64,000 nt of DNA from the NCBI GenBank assembly GCA_963837325.1, contig CAWIMV010000001.1, forward strand, positions 2,666,001-2,730,000. Reading direction: 5' to 3'. Each line of letters opens with the position of its first letter. The stretch's first letter is position 1. Positions 10,996 through 19,144 of this stretch are shown in pieces. A program made the position numbers and the translations under genes. This DNA comes from CAVQKZ01 sp963837325 (GTDB lineage: Bacteria; Actinomycetota; Actinomycetes; Mycobacteriales; Jatrophihabitantaceae). The notes beneath the pieces are model-generated. The model was not told the DNA's origin. It did no database searches and saw only the letters and a list, made by a program, of their open reading frames with translations.

Positions 10996-11533
10996 GCGGC
11001 CTGCAATCTCCTCGTCGTCGACGTCGGTGGTGCGCTGCTCGTCAGTCGTGCTCGTTGCCCGGATCAGGACGCTGGCGTCCCCACGATCCCCTGCTGTGCT
11101 GTTGTTTCCGCCCCTCACCGGTCCCCGAGGTCGGGCGTGTCGCCACGCTGCCACAGGCCAGCCCGACGAAATCTCGCCGGTCTGCTCCAGTGAGTCCGCG
11201 CCCTTGGGCGCCAGCCCCAGCCCCGATGTCCTCGGTGCGTTCGGCCGACAGCACCGCAAGGCACAGATCGGGACCCGGATCGCTCCGGGCACAAGCAACA
11301 ACCTTACCGGTGCCCCGCGCACACTGCAAAATCCCCCAACCCCAGGGTTTCCGGCACCGGCATGCGCTCGTGCCACGGACAACCGGGTCAGGCGATTCAG
11401 AACCTATAACGCCCCGGAGCCGACGGCGATTCCCGCGCCAGGACCGGACTGTCCGCAGGCTCACGAGGCCGACAGGTCGGGCGGCGGGTGGGCCGGGCGT
11501 CCCGGGGATTCGGCGCGCCCGGCGACCACGTCG
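10996..11533. other. Noncoding spacer upstream of rpsL
   Basis: This 538-base stretch lies between rpsL and the broken HNH gene. It holds the probable rpsL promoter (11301-11329) and about 300 bases of leader. No supported gene is seen: the open frames crossing it lack recognisable protein sequence. I see no clear riboswitch or tRNA. Confidence 0.6.
11301..11329 (-). promoter_or_regulatory. Probable rpsL (str operon) promoter
   Basis: On the minus strand a -35 TTGCAG (11329-11324) is separated by exactly 17 bases from a -10 TAAGGT (11306-11301), close to the housekeeping sigma consensus of actinobacteria. Transcription would start near 11294 and give a leader of about 300 bases before rpsL. 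The match is by eye only. Confidence 0.6.
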
Positions 11534-12888
11534 CTAGGTCGTATCGGCAACTGTGCCTTGGGGGTCAGCGATGGTTCCGTCGATCGGGTAGGTCGCGGGT
11601 GCTTCCCGATACCGGTGGCCGGTCGGACTCGTCCATTCGATCGAGCCGTCGGGTTGTCGGTCGGGTTGCCAGCCGGCCTCGTGTTTGGCGTGATGGTGCC
11701 GGCTGCAGATGGCGTTGAGATTCGCTTCGTTGGTCTCGCCGCCCTCTTCCCAAGGAATCTGATGTTCGAGGTCGCAAAGTCGGGCTTGGCGGTTGCAGTT
11801 GGGGTAGCGGCAGGTGCGGTCCCGGGCGATCACATGCTCGGCCAGGTCTTTCGGCGGACGGTAGGTGGTTCGGCCGTAGTCGATCAGCCGACCGGTCTCG
11901 TCGGTCACGAGACGGCGCCAGGTGCCGGTCTCGTCCGCGGCGATCCGGCGGGCGACCGATGCCGGGATCGGGCCGGAGCCGGCGAGTTCGCCGGGCTGCT
12001 CATCCAGGCCCAGCAGGGTCGACAGCGCGACGGTGACCTGAATCGAGGGGCGTAGGCCGTGCTCACGCGGCAACTCATCGGAGTTGGTGCCGTGCAGGGT
12101 GTTCAACGCGAGCTGCACCACCGCATCGGCGCGGCGCTGATCCGCGGTCCGCTCGTCACCACAGGGGACGCGGCGGGCGAGGGCGTCGACGGCGGTCATG
12201 AATGTGGTCGCCCCGGTGTCGGGCAGCAGCATCCAGATCTCGACATGCCATCCGCGACCGGGGTGCGCACCACGCGCCGCTGCTTCACGGCTTCGACGTG
12301 GCGTTCCTCCGCCGGCTTCGGCGCGACACTCAACACGGCTTTGCGCACGCTGCGTTTGAAGTTCGCCAGCACCTGCTCCGGCGCCTTGCCCAACACCGCT
12401 GACTCCACCGCGGTCGTAGTCGGGTCATCGAGAGTCATGACCGTCTCGGCCAAGTGGCGGCAGTGGTGCACGGTGATCTCCCCGCGCTCCTGCAAATCCA
12501 ACGTCGCCGGCAGCCGGGTCATCGCTTTGGCGAACTCCAACCGATCCGCCGCCGTCTGCGCCGACAGCCGCAGGGCGCAGGCCACGTCTTCCTTGACCCA
12601 CTGCTTGTCCATCTCGGCGATCGAACCCGCCTCGACCGGGTCGTTAGCCATCACCGCCAACAACCGCAACTGCTGGGCGTCGATCCAGGACCGCTGCCGC
12701 TCCAACGCCGCCAACGCATCCACCCGACCCGCATACGACAAGCGGCGAACGTTCACATGAACAAGCGGCTTGACCACAGCAGAGCCGGGCGTGACGGTCG
12801 CGGCCCAGGCCGCGACATCATCGGGAGCAACGTCGGCGTCCAGGAGCGAAGGCACGTAGGAGACGGCTCCGGGTCGGAGATCCGCCAA
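11534..12888 (-). pseudogene. DUF222/13E12-family HNH endonuclease, broken by a frameshift
   Basis: Two overlapping frames together make one protein of about 440 residues. The upstream part (from ATG 12888) is the helical DUF222 region, with LAALERQRSWIDAQQLRLLA and RLEFAKAMTRLPATL. The downstream part ends in an HNH nuclease domain: CRYPNCNRQARLCDLEHQIP, then LNAICSRHHHAKHEAGW. The reading switches near 12238-12248: the first frame reaches VADGM and runs into nonsense, while EIWMLLPDTG continues in another frame. Such proteins occur in many copies in actinobacteria and are suspected mobile homing-type elements. It may be a true pseudogene or a sequencing error. Confidence 0.85.
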
Positions 12889-13141
12889 TGGCTTCGCTCA
12901 TACGGTCGATTATAGCACCACCGACCGACGCAACAGAAGCACTTTCCCCTTAATCCATAAGGGCGATTTGCGCGCCGCCGCAGCCCGAGGGCGCGAACCT
13001 ACCGACCACCCTACTCCCTCGTCGCTGCCCGCTTTTCGCTTTTCAAACGGAGCAAAACCTCAACTGCATCTCAGCGGGATGAAGCCGCGCGCCCACGCCG
13101 TTGTGGACGCGCGGCACCCTTCCAACGGACGGCTCTGGGCG

Positions 13142-14221
13142 TCACCCAGCGCGCAGGATCCCGAGCAGTCCGTGGCTCTCGTCGTGCGGCCCAGCGCTGA
13201 ACCAGACGGAATCCGACCCGCCGGCGACGGCGTCACCGACCAGCAGTCCCCACAGACCGTCGATGGCGATGGCCTGCCCGTGCTTATTGCGCAGCGTGCC
13301 CTCGAGGTGCCCGGTACGCAGGTCGAACGCATGGATGCGCCCGTTACCGAAGTTGCCCACGAGCAGGTCGCCGGCGAACGAGCCGAAGCTGTGCGGCGCG
13401 ACGGCCATACCCCAGGGCGAGTTGAGCACGCCCCGGCTGGCGAAGCGATGCAGCAGCACCCCGAAGTTGGTGTAGACGTCGATGAAGCCGTTACCCGGCC
13501 CGGCCACGTCGTCTTCGCGATCGGCGTCCTGCTTGGCGTAGGTGACGAAGACTCGCTTGCCGATCTCGGTCACGTTGAATGGCGCATATCCGTGCGGCAG
13601 CCGCCGGTCGCGGAACAACCCGTTGATCGAAACCCGGTGGAACGCGGAGTTGAAGATGTCGATGCGGTTGGTGCGGAAGTTGGCGGCGAGCAGGAACGGG
13701 CCGAATGGGCTGTGGACGAGCGCGAGGCCCTTGTAAACCGCACCCGGAACGTGGCCGACTCTGATGGCCCGGGTCGCCGGTGACACCGACTGGTTCCAGG
13801 CCGAGATGTCGCCATGCTCACCGGCGAAGATGAACAGGGCGGCCTTGTCCGTCCCGCGCACCTTGAACCCGGTCGTGTCGTTGAAGACCTGCCCGGTGGG
13901 CGCCCCGCCGGGCGTGTGAACCACGAGTGGGAGCGACGACACCGGCATGCCGCCAACTGCGCCCGTGTGCAATGTGCTGACGTCCTTGCCGTTGTCCGAA
14001 ACCCAGACCGGCGTATTCGCGCCGCGCGACATCCCCCAGGCGTTCACCAGGTTCGGGTTCATCGTTGCGGCTCGGCCCGGCTGATCCGAGACCAGATTGA
14101 GCTGCCGGATCGCAGGTCGAGTCGCGTGCCCGCTCGCCTGCGCCGGAACTGCCACGAGCCCGGCGGCCGCGGCCATCGCCGCGATCAGTCCGACGAATCC
14201 TCGTTTAGTGCCTGTATGCAT
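13142..14221 (-). CDS. Secreted TIGR03118-family beta-propeller-like protein
   Basis: The 359-residue product has a signal peptide (MHTGTKRGF, a hydrophobic LIAAMAAAAGLVAVP run, then cleavage near AQA-S) and is likely exported. The mature part resembles the uncharacterised TIGR03118 family: RQLNLVSDQPGRAATMNPNL and VNAWGMSRG, then repeated blades such as PFGPFLLAANFRTNRIDIFN and FAGDLLVGNFGNGRIHAFD. These repeats suggest a beta-propeller. The biochemical role is not known. It stands alone: the HNH pseudogene lies 253 bases beyond its stop, and a plus-strand nitroreductase-like gene lies 267 bases beyond its start. Confidence 0.8.
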   Translation of the reverse strand: MHTGTKRGFVGLIAAMAAAAGLVAVPAQASGHATRPAIRQLNLVSDQPGRAATMNPNLVNAWGMSRGANTPVWVSDNGKDVSTLHTGAVGGMPVSSLPLVVHTPGGAPTGQVFNDTTGFKVRGTDKAALFIFAGEHGDISAWNQSVSPATRAIRVGHVPGAVYKGLALVHSPFGPFLLAANFRTNRIDIFNSAFHRVSINGLFRDRRLPHGYAPFNVTEIGKRVFVTYAKQDADREDDVAGPGNGFIDVYTNFGVLLHRFASRGVLNSPWGMAVAPHSFGSFAGDLLVGNFGNGRIHAFDLRTGHLEGTLRNKHGQAIAIDGLWGLLVGDAVAGGSDSVWFSAGPHDESHGLLGILRAG

Positions 14222-14402
14222 GACGGCCCCCTTGCCGCAGTGCCGCCGCGACGATCGCGAACGGCGTCGACCACGAATACGACCTGGTTGCGAACTGGGT
14301 TCAACGCTCGATCAACCCATCAGTCCGACTGGTCCGGCATAGGGACACTGGCCCGAATCCAGGCGGGTGACGCGCCATCTGCGCGAGCGGTGCACACAAT
14401 AG

Positions 14403-14470
14403 AGAGCAGTGCTCTTGACTTCCCCGTGGTTGTCCGGCACTCTGGATCGGAACAGAGAGCACCGCTCTCT
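14403..14470 (+). promoter_or_regulatory. Two operator-like palindromes flanking a promoter
   Basis: Site 1 (14403-14415) is AGAGCA-G-TGCTCT, a perfect 6-base inverted repeat. Site 2 (14454-14470) is AGAGAGC-ACC-GCTCTCT, a perfect 7-base inverted repeat. Both share the AGAGC/GCTCT half-site of many TetR-type operators. A TTGACT at 14415-14420 with a weak CACTCT 17 bases downstream could be the promoter between them. The next start codon is 14489. Confidence 0.65.
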
Positions 14471-14488
14471 CAATCGACAGGAGCTACG

Positions 14489-14959
14489 ATGACCGCCCAA
14501 ACTCGCTACCTCGCGCCTGGCTGGTTCACGCGCAACGTCTTCAATCGGACCGTCCGGCGACTGACCCGGCTCGGCATCAGCGTCGCGGGTTCCCGCGAAC
14601 TGCGGGTGCGCGGTCGCAAGAGCGGAGAATGGCGCTCGACGCCGGTCAACCTGCTCACCGTGGACGGCGTGCGCTATCTCGTCGCGCCCCGTGGCCAGGC
14701 CCAGTGGGTCCGCAACATCCGGGTCTCCGGAACCGGCGAACTGCGCGTGGGCCGGCGGACCGAGGCCATTCGGGCCGCCGAGGTCGCCGACGACGCCAAA
14801 GCGCCGATCCTGCGCGAATACCTACGCAAGTGGGCCTGGGAGGTAGGCGCCTTCTTCGAGGGTCTCGACAAGCACCCGTCCGCCGAGGAGCTGGCCCGGG
14901 TTGCCCCGGGGTTTCCCGTCTTCCGGATCAGCGCGGCCACACCCGATCGCCGAGCCTAG
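14489..14959 (+). CDS. Deazaflavin (F420)-dependent nitroreductase-family protein
   Basis: The 156-residue protein fits the Ddn/DUF385 split-barrel family, which uses reduced F420 to reduce quinones, nitro compounds and similar substrates. Typical features are FNRTVRRLTRLGI, the RGRKSGEWRSTPVNLL core and YLVAPRGQAQWVRNIR. I chose the ATG at 14489 because a ribosome binding site (gacaggag) precedes it and two operator-like palindromes lie just upstream; the open frame further upstream is not protein-like. Substrate unknown. The MmcQ/YjbR gene follows after 22 bases. Confidence 0.8.
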   Translation: MTAQTRYLAPGWFTRNVFNRTVRRLTRLGISVAGSRELRVRGRKSGEWRSTPVNLLTVDGVRYLVAPRGQAQWVRNIRVSGTGELRVGRRTEAIRAAEVADDAKAPILREYLRKWAWEVGAFFEGLDKHPSAEELARVAPGFPVFRISAATPDRRA

Positions 14960-14981
14960 CGACGAGCGATACCGTGCGAGC

Positions 14982-15368
14982 ATGGTGACGCTGGAGGACG
15001 CCGCGCGAATGGCCATGGCCCTGCCAGAGGTGACGGAGAGCGAGCGGCACGGTCATCGGACCTGGAACGTCGCCGGCAAGGGCTTCGCGTGGGAGCGGCC
15101 ATTCAGCAAGGCCGACATCAAGCGGTTCGGCGATACCGAGCCGCCCGACGGGCCGATCATGGCGATTCGAGTGGCCGACCTGGGCGAGAAGGAAGCAGTT
15201 CTGGCCGCGAACCCCACCGCGTTCTTCACCATCCCGCACTTCGACGGATACGCGGCCGTCCTGGTCCAACTGGACAGGGTCACCACGAAGGCCTTGAAGG
15301 AGTCGCTGGTCGACGGCTGGCTGGCCTTCGCGCCGCCGCAGCTCGCCGAACAGTTTCTCGCCACTTAG
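14982..15368 (+). CDS. MmcQ/YjbR-family protein
   Basis: The 128-residue product matches the MmcQ/YjbR (CyaY-like fold) family: LEDAARMAMALPEVTESERH near the N-terminus, then a central GKGFAWERPFSKADIKRFGD and a C-terminal LKESLVDGWLAFAPPQLAEQ. Members are small and sometimes called DNA-binding, but their role is not settled. It begins 22 bases after the nitroreductase-like gene and its stop abuts the ATG of the dehydrogenase, so the three plus-strand genes are probably one transcript. Confidence 0.75.
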   Translation: MVTLEDAARMAMALPEVTESERHGHRTWNVAGKGFAWERPFSKADIKRFGDTEPPDGPIMAIRVADLGEKEAVLAANPTAFFTIPHFDGYAAVLVQLDRVTTKALKESLVDGWLAFAPPQLAEQFLAT

Positions 15369-16418
15369 ATGCAGGCGGTCTGGTTCGACCAGTTCCGGGC
15401 GCAGCCTGAGGTGCGGGCGGTGCCGGACCCAGTGTGCCCGCCGGACGGCATGGTCGTGCAGGTCGCGGCCACCGGGCTGTGCCGCAGCGATTGGCACGGC
15501 TGGATGGGCCACGACCCGGATGTCCGGCTGCCCCACGTTCCGGGTCACGAATTCGCCGGGACGGTAGTCCAAGTCGGTACCGAGGTGCGCAGGTGGCGCC
15601 CGGGCGACCGGGTGACAGCGCCGTTCGTGTGCGCCTGCGGGCGGTGCCCCACCTGTCAACGGGGCGAGCACCAGATCTGCGACGAGCAGCAACAGCCGGG
15701 CTTCACGCACTGGGGTTCGTTCGCGGAATTCGTTGTCGTCGACGTCGCCGACGTGAACGGGGTGCGATTGCCCGACGAGCTGGCGTTCGACACCGCCGCC
15801 AGCCTCGGCTGTCGTTTCGCCACCGCGTACCGCGCCATCGTCGGCCACGGGCGGGTCGAGCCCGGGACGTGGGTCGCGGTGCACGGCTGCGGCGGGGTCG
15901 GGCTGTCCGCGGTCATGATCGCCGTCGCCGAAGGAGCGCGCGTCGTGGCAGTCGACCCGGCTCCCGCAGCCCGGCGGCAGGCCGCCGCGCTGGGCGCGGA
16001 AGCTGTGCTCGACCCGACCGCAGGCACCCTGCCGGACAAGGTGCGCGACATCACCGATGGCGGGGCCGCGGTATCCATCGACGCCATCGGCGCCCCGGAA
16101 TCGCTCGTCAATTCCGTCGCAAGCCTGCGCAAGCGGGGCCGGCACGTCCAGGTCGGCCTGATGGGTGCCGCCGCGACCGTGCCGGCAGAGATCATCGCCC
16201 TGACCGTTTCCCGCGAGCTGGAGATCGTCGGCAGCCACGGGATGGCCGCCCACGACTACCCGCCGATGCTGGCCCGCGTGGTATCCGGCGAGTTCGACCT
16301 CGACCGGCTCATCGGCCGCCGGATCGGGCTCGTTGCGGGCGCCGTCGCACTGGCCGCACTCGGCACGGCACAGGTGGACGGCCTCACCGTCATCCGGCCT
16401 GGCCTGCCCCGGAGCTAG
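15369..16418 (+). CDS. Zinc-dependent alcohol dehydrogenase
   Basis: The 349-residue protein is a medium-chain dehydrogenase/reductase that oxidises an alcohol or reduces an aldehyde with NAD(P). It shows the catalytic zinc ligands Cys38 and His60-Glu61 (GHEFAG), the structural zinc cysteines 90, 93, 96 and 104, and the Rossmann motif HGCGGVGLSAVM. Its ATG directly follows the stop of the previous gene. Its stop overlaps the stop of the convergent ligase (CTAG, 16415-16418). Substrate cannot be told from sequence. Confidence 0.9.
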   Translation: MQAVWFDQFRAQPEVRAVPDPVCPPDGMVVQVAATGLCRSDWHGWMGHDPDVRLPHVPGHEFAGTVVQVGTEVRRWRPGDRVTAPFVCACGRCPTCQRGEHQICDEQQQPGFTHWGSFAEFVVVDVADVNGVRLPDELAFDTAASLGCRFATAYRAIVGHGRVEPGTWVAVHGCGGVGLSAVMIAVAEGARVVAVDPAPAARRQAAALGAEAVLDPTAGTLPDKVRDITDGGAAVSIDAIGAPESLVNSVASLRKRGRHVQVGLMGAAATVPAEIIALTVSRELEIVGSHGMAAHDYPPMLARVVSGEFDLDRLIGRRIGLVAGAVALAALGTAQVDGLTVIRPGLPRS

Positions 16419-17929
16419 GGCCGGGAGCGCGCTGCGCCGGAATCGGCCTGTGCGTCGTACTCGTCGGGTGGGTGCCCGCCGGGCAGCTGATGCTTGGCGA
16501 TGCGCTGGGTCGGCGTGCGCGGCAACGCGTCGATCTGCTGCCAGTACCGCGGCACCTTGAATGCGGACAAGCGCTCGGCCGCCCAGGCCCGGAGCGCGGC
16601 GAAGTCCGGGGCGGCCTTCGTCACGACAAACACCTTGATCTCGTCCTCCGACAGTTCGGACGGGACCCCGACCACCGCGCAGTCCTCGACGTCGGGGTGC
16701 GTCAGGATCGCGGCTTCCACTTCAGCCGGGGCAAGATTCTCGCCCCGGCGGCGCAGGACGTCCTTCTTCCGGGACACGAACGTGTACACGCCTTCGGCGT
16801 CGCCCGTAACGAGATCACCGGTGTGCAGCCACCCGTCCTCAGTGATGGTCTCCGCGGTCACGTCGGGCATCCCCCAGTAGCCCGGCGTGACCGCAGGATT
16901 GCGCAACAGCAGCTCGCCGACGTCGCCCACCGTGACGTCGCGCCCGTCGTGGCCGACGACGCGGGCTTCGTTGACGACGCCCAGCGTCGGGTGCTGGCGG
17001 ACTGTGCCCAACGTCCCGTAGAGCCGAGCGCCGTGCGGCCAGATAAGCCCGTACGGACTCTCCGACATCGCGTAGCCGCAGACGATCCGGATGCCGAAGC
17101 GCCGTTCGATCTCCAGATGCCGCTCCCGTTCCGGCGCCGGGCCGGTGTAGCACAGCCGCAGCGGGTTGTCGGCGTCGTCGGCCCGTTCGGGCTGGCGCAT
17201 GAGGATCTCGAGCATCGCCCCGATCGCGTTGAATTCCGTCGCACCATGCCGACGGGCCGCGTCGATGAAGTCCCTCGCCGAGAACCGGGGCAACAGGACC
17301 AACCCGGCGCCGCTGCCAAGAGAGCCGAGCACGGAGTAGGCCGGCGCGTTCACATGGAACAGCGGTAGCGAGGTCATCAACCGGTCGTCGGCGGTCAGTT
17401 CCATCCAGTACGGGAACCCCTCGCCGGCCATGACGTAGGCCCGATGGGTCTGCATCACCAGCTTGGACTGGCCAGTCGTGCCGGATGTCGGGATGAGCAC
17501 GGCGATGTCATCGGGCTTGGCCTGCCCGGTGGGCACGTCGCTCGATTCACCGGCGACCAGCTCGTCGACGTCGAGCACGTCCGTTCCATCCGGAAAGGGG
17601 ACGCCGGGGTCACTGATCACCAGCCGCGGCCCCGTCTGCTCGACCAGTCCGGAGAGTTCGGCCTTCGTTGCAGCCGGGTTCGTCGGGACGGCGATCGCAC
17701 CGAGCGTCGTGACCGCAAGCCAGGCCAGCAGGTAGTTCGGCGTCGTGCGGGCCGTGAGCATGACCAGGTCGCCGTGGCGGATGCCCCGTGCCCGCAACCG
17801 AGCCGCGATCCCACCGACGGCGCCGGCTGCCTCGGCGAAGCTCAGCTCGAGCTCGTCGGTGCGCAACCACGTCCGGTCCGAGGTGCGCTCCCGGGCGTCG
17901 ACCAGCAGCTGCGCAATCGTCCGATCCAC
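16415..17929 (-). CDS. AMP-forming acyl-CoA synthetase (ANL family)
   Basis: The 504-residue enzyme belongs to the ANL superfamily, which activates a carboxylate with ATP and transfers it to CoA. Motifs seen are the P-loop-like VLIPTSGTTGQSKLV, YAMSESPYGLIW, GWLHTGDLV and VSRKKDVLRRRGENLAPAEV. The C-terminal catalytic-lysine motif, usually PxTxTGK, reads PRTPTQRIAK, so the usual GK is QR with a lysine three residues later, a variant I recall from carnitine/crotonobetaine-type ligases. It starts at a GTG 5 bases after the VOC-protein stop, so the two are one transcript. Substrate unknown. Confidence 0.88.
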   Translation of the reverse strand: MDRTIAQLLVDARERTSDRTWLRTDELELSFAEAAGAVGGIAARLRARGIRHGDLVMLTARTTPNYLLAWLAVTTLGAIAVPTNPAATKAELSGLVEQTGPRLVISDPGVPFPDGTDVLDVDELVAGESSDVPTGQAKPDDIAVLIPTSGTTGQSKLVMQTHRAYVMAGEGFPYWMELTADDRLMTSLPLFHVNAPAYSVLGSLGSGAGLVLLPRFSARDFIDAARRHGATEFNAIGAMLEILMRQPERADDADNPLRLCYTGPAPERERHLEIERRFGIRIVCGYAMSESPYGLIWPHGARLYGTLGTVRQHPTLGVVNEARVVGHDGRDVTVGDVGELLLRNPAVTPGYWGMPDVTAETITEDGWLHTGDLVTGDAEGVYTFVSRKKDVLRRRGENLAPAEVEAAILTHPDVEDCAVVGVPSELSEDEIKVFVVTKAAPDFAALRAWAAERLSAFKVPRYWQQIDALPRTPTQRIAKHQLPGGHPPDEYDAQADSGAARSRP

Positions 17930-17934
17930 GCCGG

Positions 17935-18528
17935 TCAGACGTTGGTGCGGTAGATGTCCTCGATGATGCCGTCGACCAGCTTGGTCGACACCGTGTGCTC
18001 GAGCTTGTCGTTGTCCCGTAGCTCGAGCACGGCGGGCACCGGATCGGCGTCGGCAAACAGCCGTTGATCGCCGTAGTCAGCCGGCCGGCCAGTCGCGTCG
18101 AGCGTCCACCACGAGGCCTCGAGCGCCATTCCGATCGGGTCGCTGAAGTAGATGGAGCGGATGAACCCGTGGTCGATGACGTCGGTGACTTCGCAGTCAT
18201 GGCTCTTCAGGCGATCGCGCAGCCGCAGCAGCGCCTCTTCGTCCGGCAGGTTCAGCGAAAGGTGGTCGAACTGCGACGCCTTCGGATACGGCACGCCGGC
18301 TGGTTTGGCGTAGGTGTCCAACTCCTGGTCGGCGTACTCGAAGAAGGCGACGGTGTTGCCCGCTCCGATGTCGAAGAAGTAGTGCCGGAACGCCGGTGTG
18401 CCGATGGTGGCCACCAGCCGTGCACCGAGGACGCCGTGCCAGAACCGCACGGTCGCGTCCATGTCGGGTGTGACGAGAGCGAGGTGGTTGACACCGCGCC
18501 AGTGGACCGGATCAGGGGTCGCTGCCAT
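17935..18528 (-). CDS. VOC (glyoxalase/extradiol dioxygenase-like) protein
   Basis: The 197-residue protein has a vicinal-oxygen-chelate domain: GVNHLALVTPDMDATVRFWH at residues 12-31 and the second module QFDHLSLNLPDEEALLRLRD, with metal-ligand-like His near each module start and Glu in GMALEASWW. VOC enzymes include lyases, isomerases and ring-cleaving dioxygenases acting on metal-bound substrates. Together with the downstream CoA ligase it suggests a small catabolic operon. Residues after about 155 form a tail of unknown role. Confidence 0.8.
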   Translation of the reverse strand: MAATPDPVHWRGVNHLALVTPDMDATVRFWHGVLGARLVATIGTPAFRHYFFDIGAGNTVAFFEYADQELDTYAKPAGVPYPKASQFDHLSLNLPDEEALLRLRDRLKSHDCEVTDVIDHGFIRSIYFSDPIGMALEASWWTLDATGRPADYGDQRLFADADPVPAVLELRDNDKLEHTVSTKLVDGIIEDIYRTNV

Positions 18529-18578
18529 GAATTGACGCTACGCCCGCAGCCCCCGCCGTCGAAAGGTTTAGCGTGCAA

Positions 18579-19082
18579 TCACTTCGGTTCCGCGCCGCCG
18601 GCCGACCGTCGGCTCGCCGCGGCCAACTCGGCGGTGTTGCGGGCACGCAGCCGCTTCGGGATGAGATTGACCAGGTCGACGACCGTGACGTCGCGAAGCG
18701 CTGATCGCCACGATTCGTGGGCACGGTCCATCACGTTCGAAACGCCGCACGGACGTCGGCAGTCGGCCGCCGGAATTGCCGCGGTACCCTGCTGCCGGAT
18801 CTCCATGCAGGTGAAGGGCGACGCACTGCCCTCGATGGCTTCGACGATGTCCAGGGCGCTGATCTGCGACTGGTCGCGGGCCAGGCGGAAGCCCCCAGCG
18901 GGTCCGGGCGTGGCCACGAGCACACCGGCGCGAACCAATGACTTGAGATGCTTGGCGAGATAGGCCTCGGGCAATCCGTAGTGCTCGGCCATGACCCGGC
19001 GGGTGACGGGAGCCCCGGCCGGAGCCAGGGCGATCAACGCGACGCCGTGCAGCATCCACTCGACCCCCTGCGACAGTTTCAC
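18579..19082 (-). CDS. Rrf2-family transcriptional regulator with three cysteines
   Basis: The protein is a winged-helix Rrf2/IscR-type repressor: KLSQGVEWMLHGVALIALA, YLAKHLKSLVRAGVLVATPG and GGFRLARDQSQISALDIVEA. I prefer the GTG at 19082 (167 residues) to the ATG at 19109, because family members begin at this point and a TACAAT -10 box overlaps the upstream ATG. Cys92, Cys108 and Cys112 (C-x15-C-x3-C) could bind an iron-sulfur cluster, as in NsrR or IscR, though the spacing is wider. It is divergent from the MFS transporter, its likely target. Confidence 0.85.
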   Translation of the reverse strand: MKLSQGVEWMLHGVALIALAPAGAPVTRRVMAEHYGLPEAYLAKHLKSLVRAGVLVATPGPAGGFRLARDQSQISALDIVEAIEGSASPFTCMEIRQQGTAAIPAADCRRPCGVSNVMDRAHESWRSALRDVTVVDLVNLIPKRLRARNTAELAAASRRSAGGAEPK

Positions 19083-19108
19083 GGGATGCAGCCTAGTGAC
19101 GTAAGTCA

Positions 19109-19144
19109 ATTGTAGCTATCGAACGTCCATGATATTCCTATAAC
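19109..19144. promoter_or_regulatory. Divergent Rrf2/MFS promoter region
   Basis: This AT-rich 36-base stretch separates the divergent genes. On the minus strand TACAAT (19114-19109) is a good -10 box for the regulator. On the plus strand TTGTAG (19110-19115) and TATTCC (19133-19138) are 17 bases apart and would place the transporter start at or next to its GTG, giving a leaderless mRNA. The regulator probably binds here. Confidence 0.45.

Noticed and set aside
10996..11382. N-terminal extension of about 130 codons in frame with rpsL
   Set aside because: S12 starts universally at MPTINQLVRKG; the upstream part is not conserved and crosses the likely promoter.
11534..12888. Insertion sequence or transposase
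   Set aside because: The DUF222/HNH protein is not a transposase and no terminal inverted repeats or target duplications were found around it.
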